A stretch of DNA of 64,000 nt from Ridgeia piscesae. Lineage: Eukaryota > Annelida > Polychaeta > Sabellida > Siboglinidae. The translations under genes were made by a program, and so were the position numbers. Shown here one piece after another: positions 21,353 to 33,004 of this stretch. The DNA lies in contig JAODUO010000551.1 of the NCBI GenBank assembly GCA_025642075.2, positions 230,001 through 294,000 on the forward strand, read 5' to 3'. The notes under the pieces were generated by a model that was not told the origin of the DNA, ran no database searches, and saw nothing but the letters and a program-made list of their open reading frames with translations. Position 1 is the stretch's first letter; each line of letters opens with the position of its first letter.

Positions 21353-21487
21353 CTGGAGACGACACTGGGTATATTTTTTCGTCATCACCCTTTGAGAGTG
21401 AGCGCAGATTTTCGTTATTGACAATACAGACGTAGCCATCGCCATCCGTCCTGTCTTTTGCCTCAACATTCGTAAAATATAGGTTGC
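21353..21487 (-). CDS. Nrg: Neuroglian/L1CAM exon 5a: Ig2 second half, variant A (candidate mutually exclusive exon)
   Basis: 135 nt, residues 183-228, phase 1 in and out. The acceptor is TTTCCATTTCAG (21488); the donor is CCAG|GTACCA (21352), weak because +5 is not G. The peptide runs GNLYFTNVEAKDRTDGDGYV then CIVNNENLRS and ends KIYPVSSP. It supplies strands E-G of Ig2 with the second cysteine. Exon 5b, 396 nt downstream, encodes the same piece with 23 of 45 residues identical. Using both exons would keep the frame but duplicate half a domain, so one or the other is expected per transcript. Confidence 0.9.
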
Positions 21488-22142
21488 CTGAAATGGAAAT
21501 CCTCATCATCATTTACATAACATCGATGATGCCATCACTGCATTTTTGTTTTGTCAAATCCCTTTCATGCTAAACTTGCTTTCCATTAAAAGGAAAAATA
21601 GACTTAAAAGCAAATCTTTTTGAAGATGCGCAGTTTAAATAGGTAGTCACTTTGGAGAAGCAGCCATACAGTTTGAATTTGTTTTGCAGTTGGTCTGATA
21701 AATAAGTGTTCCTATATTCTAATTAACGATCTTAATAAATTTACACGTGACGAATGCTGTGTGCAAAATTACCGATACAAAACATTTATATTTTTGCGCT
21801 ATGCATCCACGAAATGGAGTTCTGAAACAAATGGAATACAGTTAAAACACAAAACAGTCTTATAAGAAAACAACATTTGCTAACTTGAATTACTTTGACA
21901 TGTACCTTATTGCAGTGTTTAAAACATTATATATTAAAATTAATTGTACAAAATTCTATTGTGACACCCTGAAAACCTAATGATTTCTGTCATTTCTTTT
22001 CTTTATATATTGCCAACATGCCAATTGCCTCTTGATATTTCACAAAAGTTGTACAGAAACAAGTATGGAATTTTATTCAATCATATAAAATCCTCTGCGA
22101 CGTCTATGCATTTGTGTGACACCTCACCGAGAGGAAGGCTAC
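21488..22142 (-). other. Nrg: Intron 4
   Basis: 655 nt, AT-rich. No further exon 5-like sequence seen. Confidence 0.7.
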
Positions 22143-22328
22143 CTTCAAAGTCCTGCGATACTCGCGCTGAGTTGTCAATGGCGCTGATCTTCGCCCCGGG
22201 CTTCGACTCCGCCCAATACAGGATGCCCTTGGGGTAACTAAAGGGAGGGTTGCAGCGAAGCACGAGGGGCTCTCCAATCGTGGGGTGATGGACCTTGGGT
22301 TCCTTCATCGTAGGGAACGGTGCGAGAG
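22143..22328 (-). CDS. Nrg: Neuroglian/L1CAM exon 4: Ig2, first half
   Basis: Residues 121-183. Acceptor TCATTTGCAG at 22329, donor GAAG|GTAGCC at 22142, phase 1 in and out. It has the first Ig2 cysteine (IGEPLVLRCNPP), the tryptophan (YPKGILYWAES) and the segment SAIDNSARVSQDFEG, which matches the neuroglian Ig2 region before strand E. It ends with one G, so either downstream exon 5 (|GC AAC or |GG AAT) regenerates a glycine followed by NL. It is therefore the common upstream partner of the alternative exons. Confidence 0.94.
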
Positions 22329-22817
22329 CTGCAAATGACAACTTGACATGACTCTTCCATCAGTACATTTAAGACAACTGCCAGAGGAGTACTTCACTAT
22401 GAGTTCACTAGCATTAAACATGTGTCGTTAAAATTAAGGCACTGTTTAAAATATAGACGTTGCTGGTGTGATACACAGTCACGCATCCTGCTGGTGAGAG
22501 TTTTCCATACACCAGGTCACTTTCAGGTCATTTTAAAAGGTAAACGTTGTGCTTATAGCTCATAAGGATGTTAGTGAAATGATCCCTCGATGGAGCTATA
22601 TGAAATTAGAATTGGAAATTAACCTGGTTTTTCATGATATCTATTACCCAAATAATATGTTTACTTTGAAAGTCATGCTATAATTTTTTTAAGTGATTAT
22701 TATGACATAATTACTGACCAAGAGATTTTATGCTATATGAGAACAACATGTTTTTTAGAAGTAAAGAAATGTCAGATCGTTGATGTTATTTGAGGCCATC
22801 AACATAGGCCCACTTAC
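22329..22817 (-). other. Nrg: Intron 3
   Basis: 489 nt, AT-rich, nothing beyond splice signals seen. Confidence 0.8.
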
Positions 22818-22999
22818 TGGCTTTCTTGAGCATGGTCTTCAGTCCAACGGCAGTACCGTACATGTTCTTGGCGAAGCACTGGTAGATTCCCTCGTGGCGA
22901 GAGACAGGCTCGGGAATGATGATGGTCCCAGTGCCTGGCTCCCGCTGGAAGTCTGGGGAGGTGATGTCCAGAGGCTCACCATCCTTTTGCCACTCATAT
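22818..22999 (-). CDS. Nrg: Neuroglian/L1CAM exon 3: Ig1, second half
   Basis: Residues 60-121. The acceptor GACCTGTGTAG is at 23000 and the donor A|GTAAGT at 22817; phase 2 in, phase 1 out. The peptide carries the Ig tryptophan (YEWQKDGEPLD), the PGTGTIII segment and HEGIYQCFAKNMYGTA with the second cysteine. The PG-x-GT run and YQCFA-x-N-x-x-GTA are distinctive of Ig1 of arthropod neuroglian rather than of NCAM or Dscam. Ig1 belongs to the Ig1-4 horseshoe used in homophilic adhesion in this family. Confidence 0.94.
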
Positions 23000-23003
23000 C
23001 TAC

Positions 23004-24228
23004 ACAGGTCACAGGTCATAAACATATACAGGCACGGGACACGGCAACTCAAATAGGCCAGGTCAAGGAAATATCCACAGACACGAGACAAGACAGCTAA
23101 ACTCATACTGTACACAGGACAGATTAAGTTACACAGACTCAGGACAGGTCAATTCATACAGATAGAGGTTAACTCAACTCATACAGACACAAGACAGGCC
23201 AACTTTTATAGACATGGGTAAACTTGACTTATACAAGACAGAGGACAGGTCAAACTATAGAGACACTCAGGTTAACTCAACTTGTACAGACACAAGACAG
23301 GTCAACACATAATAGATTCAGGTCAGGCTGACGTCATCTCTCACAGCACATATATAGGATAGGTCACCTGTTACAGACACAGGACAGGTAAACTGTTACA
23401 GACACAGGGCAGGTCACCTGTTACAAACACAGGACAGGTAAACTGTTACAGACACAGGGCAGGTCAACTGTTACAGACACAGGGCAGGTCACTTGTTACA
23501 GACACAGGGCAGGTCACCTGTTACAGACACAGGACAGGTCAACTGTTACAGACACAGGGCAGGTAACATTTTACAGACACAGGGCAGGTCAACTGTTACA
23601 GACACATGGCAGGTCACCTTTACAGACACAGGGCAGGTCTACTGTTACAGACACAGGACAGGTCACTTGTTACAGACACAGGACAGGTCAACTGTTACAG
23701 ACACAGGGCAGGTCACTTGTTACAGACACAGGGCAGGTCACTTGTTACAGACACAAGGCAGGTCTACTGTTACAGACACAGGGCAGGTCACTTGTTACAG
23801 ACACAGGGCAGGTCACTTGTTACAGACACAAGGCAGGTCTACTGTTACAGACACAGGGCAGGTCACTTGTTACAGACACAGGGCAGGTCAACTGCTACAG
23901 ACACAGGGCAGGTCACTTTTTACAGACACATTGCAGGTCAACTGTTACAGACGTAGGGCAGGTCAACTGTTACAGACACAGGGCAGGTCACTTGTTACAG
24001 ACACAGAGCAGGTCACTTGTTACAGACACAGGGCAGGTCAACTGTTACAGACAGAGGGCAGGTCACTTGTTACAGACACAGGGCAGGTCACTTGTTACAG
24101 ACATAGGGCAGGTCAACTGTTACAGCCGGGGGGAGGTCACTTGTTACAGACACAGGGCAGGTCACTTGTTACAGACATAGGGCAGGTCAACTGTTACAGA
24201 CACAGGGCAGGTCACCCTTACAGACATG
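23004..24228. repeat. 25-bp minisatellite filling intron 2
   Basis: Unit on the plus strand: ACAGACACAGGGCAGGTCAC then TTGTT. From about 23360 to 24228 it is highly uniform (about 35 copies); from 23004 to 23360 it is diverged. It begins 4 bp from the exon 3 acceptor and ends 30 bp from the exon 2 donor, so nearly all of intron 2 (23000-24258) is repeat. The 260-codon plus-strand ORF is an artefact. Confidence 0.95.
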
Positions 24229-24258
24229 TGCACACCAGCTGGGCCTGTAAACACTCAC

Positions 24259-24364
24259 GTGGGTTCTGGGTCTGACTGTGCCTTGCATGGCAACTCCACT
24301 CTCTCTCCCACCTTGTAGGCAATCTCCTTCTTAGAGGCGTTGGTAAAACGTGGCGGCGAAGTCA
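24259..24364 (-). CDS. Nrg: Neuroglian/L1CAM exon 2: Ig1, first half
   Basis: Residues 25-60. The acceptor is TTGATCTTCAG at 24365 and the donor is CCCAC|GTGAGT at 24258; phase 1 in, phase 2 out. The peptide starts VTSPPRFTNASKKE and reaches the first Ig cysteine in VELPCKAQSDPEP. NAS is a possible N-glycosylation site. The start just after the signal peptide and the C-x-A-x(3)-P-x-P motif match the N-terminal Ig domain of the L1 family. The donor lies 30 bp from a 25-bp minisatellite filling intron 2. Confidence 0.93.
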
Positions 24365-25144
24365 CTGAAGATCAAATAAAACACCACCATCAACATACGA
24401 ACATTTTGACTTGGCAAGTAGGAAAAGTAGTACGGCAAAACGCCACTACAGCTATTAATAACAATACACATATTCTACATAATGAATACATCCTTCTGCC
24501 CTCGTCCAGAAGGTTTAGAATCCTCACATCCAAAAGAAGTGGCGTGGATCATTCATTCCAATGGATGTGCGACTTTTCAATGACAAGCACCTCTGATGTT
24601 TCCGTGAGAGACACGTGAAATTCATTATGTGTGTGTGTTGCTTTTATTGTATTGTATTGTATTTCATGGAGGAGTCACGCTCGTTCCTCAGTACAGTGGG
24701 CAAAGTGAACTGCTCTGAACTTTGTCTGTCCAACTGTTGTCACACATCTTGAGGAGGTCAACTTATTAATATTTTTGTGTCAACATATACTGGTTGGGTG
24801 TACGTTTGTAAAGTGCTGGATTATTTTCTAAGTGACAGGTGACAATTTATATAATGTACATTCCATAAGCATAATTATACTGTTATGCTTGCACTGTAAC
24901 AAGAAGTCATATAAACACTTACATCTGTTCCAACTGCTGTTATATCTGTGATAGGTACCACATCTGTGTCTTGTACGAGAAAGGTATTTCCATACACATA
25001 ATGTAATATAAAATAAGTCCACCAACGAAACTGAAAGTAAAACCAACTGTCTGACTACCAGAACGTGCAGTGATGTCTTAGTTCCAGTTCATTCACCAGA
25101 TGGGGCCACCAGACCCTGACACCCGCCAAAGATTCCTGGTCAGC

Positions 25145-25158
25145 GTTGCTATGGCGAT
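25145..25158 (+). promoter_or_regulatory. RFX X-box-like site in intron 1
   Basis: GTTGCTATGGCGAT resembles the RFX consensus GTNRYY-N2-RRNAAC in its left half and AT centre; the right half is imperfect. Confidence 0.25.
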
Positions 25159-26157
25159 AACATAAATCAGGCTGTTGAGTGGCCCGAGTGAATGGCTCTT
25201 CCTGATTGCCATGGCAAGCTGTGCAGTGCATATGATTCCCATTATTTCAGGTCACACTATATAGTCAGCAGAGTTATGGCTTCTATGTGAGAGAGGCCTG
25301 GCGTAGCGATCATTGCTCCGCAGTAACCTGACTCGGAGAATCAGTCTGAGCACTGTACAAACGTCAACACAGAGACTTATCCTCGCAGCAGCTGAATGCG
25401 GCTGATGATGTCATACACTGTTCTGCACTCCACAAAACTGTCATCATGGTAATGAAGTAACACAAGCGAGTTGGAAAAATCAAACGATTTGTTTAGAAAA
25501 AAATCGGATATGTAATAGTTATAGTAGGTGTATGTAAGATTTTATTTTATTATACTTACATGTGTATAATTTATATATTTTAATAGTGATACAGTGATTT
25601 ATATGTATACATAAGTAATTAAATGTTCAATGGTTCAAAAAGAATCTGTACAACTGAACTTAGAATCTCTCAAATGACTGAGGCATAATCAAACTGTAAC
25701 ACCACTCACACATCCAGAAGCCTATATTTGCTGGTCGACAGATAAAATATTCTATCACCAAACCTTGGTCTAACCAGCGTCTACTGCATGCATGCAAAGA
25801 GTTATGACTCCAAGTCACAACAAACTCTGAGAGACCAACGCGATGAATTACCACGTCAGATGGTTCGTGTTTATCTGAAACGGTAACGCAATAACGGTTC
25901 TGTTTCTAATGGAATTACGTCAGCCGCACACAAACAATGCGATGGAAATAACCACCAATAGGCAAACCAAGTTTTTGTGTTACCAATCAGTGCCAACAGC
26001 ACACAGTGTGGCCAGTGTGAGACGGAGGACTGGTGACAGACAGGGTGACAGACAGACAGACAGGGTGAGAGACACTGGCAGAATGACATGGACCAACATG
26101 CCTTGACATATACACCTTGGATAAGGGTCCTGTGGTGGGTATGGATGGACGGATGGA

Positions 26158-26280
26158 GAGACAGATGGACGGACGGACAGACGGACGGACGGACGGACGG
26201 ACGGACGGACGGACGGACGGACGGACGGACGGACGGACGGACGGACGGACGGACGGACGGACGGACGGACGGACAGACGG
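26158..26280. repeat. (GGAC)n tetranucleotide microsatellite
   Basis: About 28 near-perfect GGAC units, flanked by diverged GGAT/ACAG copies. Confidence 0.97.
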
Positions 26281-29200
26281 TAGATGGTTGGATGCATGAA
26301 CAGACAGATGAATGAACAGATGAATGGTAAAAAAGAGAGATGGATGGACGGCCAGACTTACAGATAGATTGACAGACTAGCACAGATGAAGATGAGAGAG
26401 AGGCCTGGAGGGGAGTAATCTTACTTACACGCTACATCAGTAATTACTAACATCAAAGTACTGTGGAAACCACCAGCAGAATCCAATTAGCCACCTAAAC
26501 TCTGTTAATTTCCAATATCTCCACTTGAATCTACACAGCTTCCTGTCACGTTCTACTCTGGCAGATGCTCGTCTAAATGCGCTATCTTGTTCTACACAAT
26601 GTAAAATTCATTTTGTCAGCCCATAAACCACTTCCAGGCGATAACCAGACACACAGCCACAATCAACCACTGGACATCGTGGACACGGTCCAGCGACCAC
26701 ATCAGAATACAGAACATTCATTCAACTGTGGACAATTGTAAAAATTCCCATTCAACCGGAAGCGCTGATTGACATCGCACTTGCACATTTCCTGCTGAAG
26801 GCAGTGTTTTTTCTTGGAGATTACGTTTTTGAAAAGAATTATCAGGATGTGTACTGTGAGATCGAATATTATTAGACATTTGACAGATTTCGATCCACTG
26901 TGGTCTCAAGTGACTAGACAGAAGCAGACCAAGAGAGGGGAATGTGGGCTGGTACCAAACACCTCCAATTGCACCCCGTGGAGTCAGCACAAATGTTGAC
27001 TCTACTGTGTCTCTACCCCTTGCCCTGTATCAGCGGGATCATGACATCAGAAGACAGGGTGGGGGTGGAGGTAAAAAAATTGCAGTTTAACTTCACATTT
27101 CAGATTCTTCTTAGGGGGACACTTAATGGGGCACATTCAAAAAGATCCAGGGAAAAGACAAATTCCACAGGTCTGGAGGAACGTGAACACCCAGGCACTC
27201 TGGATACATCTTTGCTCTGTAGACGTCAAATTCTAGTGTAAATATACAGTAGTTTTGTTCACATTAAGTATGAACGAAACCGTCAATACTTTGCCAGACG
27301 GTCTGTTTTTTTAGTTTTACTCATGTGTTTTTCATTTTAGCTAAATTAATTACACATGCAAAACATCTGAGTTCATTTTACTTGTGATAACTGAAGATTT
27401 CTCAAATTGTGTTACTTCATCTCTAGCAAGATATTTAATGCTGAAAACAGATGGACCCATTTGATAAATATCCCCCAAGTGAGCTGATGATACTTTGCCA
27501 GAGGAGTAACCTAGTCATTTGGACCAGCAATAACCTAGGGAGGCATCATTACTTGATGTGACCTTCACACCTCAGCAAGGTCATGTCCAAATGCCAAATG
27601 ATCATGCATATAAGACAGACCTGCTCTAGAAGATTGCAGTCTGGTGTTTACTAGAGTGTAAACTGTCTGGCTACTCTATCATGCCCTCTCAAATTACAAC
27701 ATTTCTAGCTGCTTTTCACCCATTTCAGGTGTACAGTTACCTTGATGTGAACAAAGTGTACTGGTGAATTTGGTCCTAGAACCAGTTTCTGTTTCATCGG
27801 ATGGAAATATTAGCTGATGCATTAAAATATATATTATTTTTTATTTCTCAATAACATCACAGGGCCTAAATGAAAAATACTGAGGGCAAACAATGAAATA
27901 CTGAACAGTTGATTATAGCAATGGTGTATTTTAAATTCACATCTGGTAAAAATTAGGTAAAATCAAGATATTTGCTATTTACATGAGTTTTGTGTGTTTT
28001 CCAGATGTCAGTATATGTTGAATACACAACATGGTATGCCAGTGTTTTGAGCGTCTCTTTGACTAGAACAGTCAACTGCATTTATAATTAAATCGAACCC
28101 TGGCACATTTCAGGAATAAACTTCAGTTTTGTTGCCAATTCATCAAGCCTTATGGCAAACAATCCACTCAAGTTAGTGCTTGTGACTGGGCTAATAAAAC
28201 ATTTATACAATTTGTCTACATCCAACCAGACGCTAAAATGTTCTATGTGTGCTTTTGAAATAGAAACACTGCTCAATTTCGATTGTTTTAAGTAAATGCT
28301 ACTGTATGTTGTATTTAATACTTGGACATCTGTTTATGAAAAATCACAGAATGTCTATTGAAGCATTCAGCCATGCCACATTTGTTGCATGAAAACTGTT
28401 CATCCTTTTAATTGCTTCCATTAGTGCAGTTATATTAACATTTGTTGAAATATAGTTATAAAGCTCAGGCAACTGAGGCACTGTGGGGGTGACGAAATGT
28501 GTCTCGAAACTGTCTGAATGACAACAACATGTCTACTTCAGTTCTGTCTACTGACAGTTCACTGCTCTACTGCCTACCTGAACCTCGTGTTCTACTCATC
28601 TATTGATTAAAGTAGTAAATGAATTCACTAACACAAACATTCTCACAGGAATCCATATTCTGTATCCAAACAATCCAGCCCTGCCCCCCACAAAAGACCT
28701 GATTTCAAGAGATCTGATAACTGAGCCAAACTGACTGATAATAAAACAACTCAAGGTAGGTCCAACAATCACCATGCAAAGGTCTTAATGGGCTCAATTA
28801 ACCCTGTCCAACCAACAATTACATCTCTAATCGCCCTGTGTTATCTACCCTAGGGTTGACAACATAAGTGAATGAATGAGGACAGGTGGAGTGGTTCAGT
28901 CATGGAAACTATGGCAAATTATCTCCCTCCATCGTTGGCCAGAGACAAACACTGATATGAGAGGAACAGGCTCTTGTATCTCTCCTCTCCATCTGCCTTG
29001 CAGCTAGATGTCAGAGGTGCCATGGGGAGGTTCCTTTCTGGGGGAGGGGAGGAAGTGGGGGTGGAACAGCACTGGGACAGGTGAGGAAGGCAATCAGTCA
29101 GGAAATAGACAAGAATCACACCCAGGAACCTAATACCTCAGACAAGTCTTTACATAACACTGATCCACACTAACAGACGCACTGTGTAAGATGTACTTTA

Positions 29201-29748
29201 TGAGCAATCACTCTTGCCATTCAAAACATAAAATTATTGTAGTTTCATTTGACAGTTAAGAAAAATAATGTTTAAGGATTTTTGCGTACCCAGGATATTA
29301 ACGTTACAAAAGTGTGTGTTTTTGAGAGGTATCTGTGAACAATTGTAATTGATCATACTTCATATAGTTTTACACTCCAAAGTATCAGAATGACAAAAAG
29401 GCACCAACAATCTTGTTTATCCATCTGTCCAGGAGACATCATGCATTATTATGTTTTATATATAAATTAAGTAACTTTTGATTTCAGATGAAAGACAATA
29501 CAAGTAGTCGATGCTGCAAAAATAAGACAAAGAAGTTATGGTGACAGATGAAAATGAAATGATAATGGAAAAGAAAAAGAACAAGACAGAGAAGATGAAT
29601 AAAAAGATGGTGACAAATAAAATTAAAAGCAGAATAAAAATTAAAACAAGACTAAGAAGAATTTTTGGAAAAGAAGCTTACAAGCGTATTCAAAATTTAA
29701 AAATATTTATAAAATCGAAAGAAGAATAAAAAGGAATACAAAACTAAG

Positions 29749-29788
29749 AATAATTTTGTGGAAAAGTATCCTTTTCCACAAAATTATT
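29749..29788. repeat. Perfect 18-bp inverted repeat with 4-nt loop
   Basis: AATAATTTTGTGGAAAAG at 29749-29766, loop TATC, and its exact reverse complement at 29771-29788. It lies in AT-rich intron 1 sequence. It could be a small fold-back element or cruciform; the stem is short for an animal miRNA precursor. Confidence 0.9.
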
Positions 29789-32428
29789 ATTATGAGAATA
29801 TCGAAAAGGCAATAATTTGAAAATAAAAAATAACAAGCGTAATTGATGTTCATGTTAATAACATGCTTGACCATGCAGAACCATTTCCGATGTGTTTATT
29901 AATGGCCACATTCCCAACTGCCCATTCAGCCCTAGGTAACCCCAGCCCTGAGGGTGAATAGCTGCCCCATAAATCGTTCCTCATTAAGGGCAATTTATGG
30001 AATGTGGAGAAGCCTCCAGCTGCCTGAATGATGAGCTCATCAGGGCTCAGGTCCAGTGGGAGGGGGAGGGACAGAGAGGGGGATTTATCTCCCAAGATTT
30101 CACTTTCCTGGCTCATAAAACCATCTTCCCTGACCCACATCTCAGCCTATGATGATAACGGTTGTTTACAAACAACACACCCCAATCATCCCAGGACGCT
30201 AAATCACTTTACACATCAGCCTCCATCTAACCCTGCATAGATACACAGAGCCACACACAAATTAACTATCTTGTTTCTTTTGTGTTGCTAAATGGAAGGT
30301 TTTGTGAAAATCATGTATAGGTAGATGTCTAGATCAGATAATATTTAAAAAATAAATCAATTTATTCTGTATCTAATAAACATGCACATTTCTAGCAAAA
30401 TGGCCAGCTGCATTTCCCAGTAATTTTTTTTACAGCAAAAGGTCTTTGAACATTATAGGAAAACTAATACATTTGGCAAACATAAAAGTTAATCTGGATG
30501 ATATTCACATTTCAAAAAACCTCCAGGTACCATCAAAACACCTTGGCACCTAACTTCCCAATCTGATGATGAAAAACTGCTGTTATTGTATTTTTTCATA
30601 ACTGTTCCATCTTCATTATTTAGCATACCGTAAATATTTGTTGTTATCATTTTACAAGAAATATTTAAATATTTCTCTATTTCTCCTGTAACTGCACATT
30701 GACCATATTCAACATAAATATTATGATTCACTGAATGTTCATAATAAAATTCCTCATCAGCTATCACATATAACATTATACAACTAAGCCTCTACTGACA
30801 TAAAATACCAATGAATCCGATGCTTATTAAGGCAATGAATCAACTTAATCTCCCATCAATGCCTCTAATTCATGGGCAAACATAACGTGTCAAGGTTACA
30901 ATGACCTTGACACATTATTCTACACCTGGACCCACCTGATATACTTGTCACCCCAAATAGCACACCCCCCACACCCAGACACCTCTGTTAATGCAGCCCA
31001 AATGTGTAACAGGAGCCATAATTGAGTAACCATGGATTCTAACATACCCTAAGTAAACACCCCATCACTGGCCCACTGTATCACTGTATCTTGAGAATTC
31101 CCAGACCAGCTGTCAGGTCGACAATCAAAATTCCCCATCAGCACTACAGGGGCGGAGGGGAGGGCGCAACAGATGGTCACTTAGTGGACAGACACTGGAC
31201 AGGAGTGTGAAGAATTCATATCAAATTAAATCTGCAGGGAAAATATCGTACAATAAAGAAACAGTTGTGTCCGGTATGAGTATTTTACGTCAACCTAAGG
31301 CTAGGATTTTGTGAGTGATATATGGGGGGGGGGTGTGTACAACTGGGGGTAATTGAAAATGATTTAATTGTGTTCACTTACAAGTGAAAATGTGAAAGAC
31401 TGGCTGCAATTCTAAAGACAGTTTGAATAAAATTATGTTTTGGCATTATTTCCTGTGTACAGCCTGTATTTCTTTCCATGCTTCCATGATTTTTATACAT
31501 GTGACTTTTTCAAATGCAAAACTGTGACTTTTAAACTGCGACTTTATTACCACCTACTGGGTAACCATGCCACAGCCTCAAGACAGTTTGCATAAATTGT
31601 TTTCTTTGATTATTTAAACTTGTGGCACAAACCAAAGGGTGTAGCAGAGTTCTTTCAGTTGATGTTTTCACTGAAATCTGTTTGTTTTACAACAAAGGGT
31701 TGATAATCATTTGGATTAATGGGTGGCTAAACCATTGTCTAACTGGAGAGAAGGATGTCTATTGCCTTCTTTTAAAATCACAAACATACACTCGGTACAG
31801 GTAAAACACCCCGGTAAAGTGGTTTGGAAAAGGGCCATAATCTATGGGGTGGGAGATTACATTACACAACAGATATCCTTTCCATGTGGTGCCCCATGAT
31901 AAATGTGAATTATCCAACCCTGTAGGAAACCCTAAACCCATCTTTCCTGCTTTTACACATCAAACAGGGTCCTAGCAGGTGGTGCTTTCTAGGGTCAGAA
32001 GGTCATAGGGTAAGCTTGGACACTTGAAGACTACAGGGAACAAACAGCTGGAGAGGGACTCAGGGAAACATGTGTCAGAGTGACCAGGGGGTACACCCCC
32101 CAGAACCTGTTTACAACCCCGCCTGGGGGTACAGGCTGGGATGGACAGCAAGTGTCCAGTGTAGCCATTAAGGGCATAGTAAATGAGCACACCCCAATTC
32201 TCAACACCACCTGGCCTGGGGCAGGCGGCCCTGCTGGGGCAGATTAGGGGACTAATTGAACAATCTATGTACAACAGAGTAATCAATAACCTCTATCAGT
32301 GGATTGATCTGTTTGCTGATAAAGACACACTGAAAACACCCCAATCTATTAGGCTGTCTGTGCCTTGGGGGGCCACGCACAGAAGTTGTCTGTGTTGATT
32401 GTCTGTCAACAACAGAGGTTTCTACAAC

Positions 32429-33004
32429 ATCATAGGCCTTGTCACTACAACATGGGCCCTATCACTACAACATAGGCCCTGTCACTGCAACATAGGCCCT
32501 GTCACTACAGGGTTGCCATCTTCCAAGTAGAAAACGACAGAATGGAATCAAATTCCCATTATAAAATATGCAATATTTATCTCATCAATATGGAATATTC
32601 GTATTTTAAGGGACATGTGGTAATCCTATGTCACTAAAACATAGGCCCTGTCACTATAGCATAGGCCCTGTCACAATAGCATAGGCCCTGTCACTATAAC
32701 ATAGGCCCTGTCGCTATAGCATAGGTCCTGTCACTATAACATAGGCCCTGTCGCCATAGCATAGGTCCTGTCACTATAACATAGGTCCTGTCGCCATAGC
32801 ATAGGTCCTGTCACTATAACATAGGCCCTGTCGCCATAGCATAGGTCCTGTCACTATAACAGGCCCTGTCGCCATAGCATAGGCCCTGTCACTATAACAT
32901 AGGTCTTGTCACTATAACATAGCTCCTGTCACTATAACATAGGTCTTGTCACTATAACATAGCTCATGTCACTACATCATAGGTCCTGTCACTGCAACAT
33001 AAGC
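32429..33004. repeat. 20-bp minisatellite in two blocks
   Basis: Unit CATAGGCCCTGTCACTATAA. Block one is 32429-32513, block two 32629-33004, with unique sequence between. In the middle of block two the copies alternate as 40-bp dimers (CACTATAAC then CGCCATAGC versions), a small higher-order structure. Confidence 0.95.

Noticed and set aside
23493..24275. 260-codon plus-strand ORF (TDTGQVTCYRHRAGHLLQTQ)
   Set aside because: Reads through the 25-bp minisatellite of intron 2, antisense to the gene; low-complexity repeat only.
29538..29729. 63-codon Lys-rich ORF in intron 1
   Set aside because: Pure A/G-rich low complexity; no evidence of coding.
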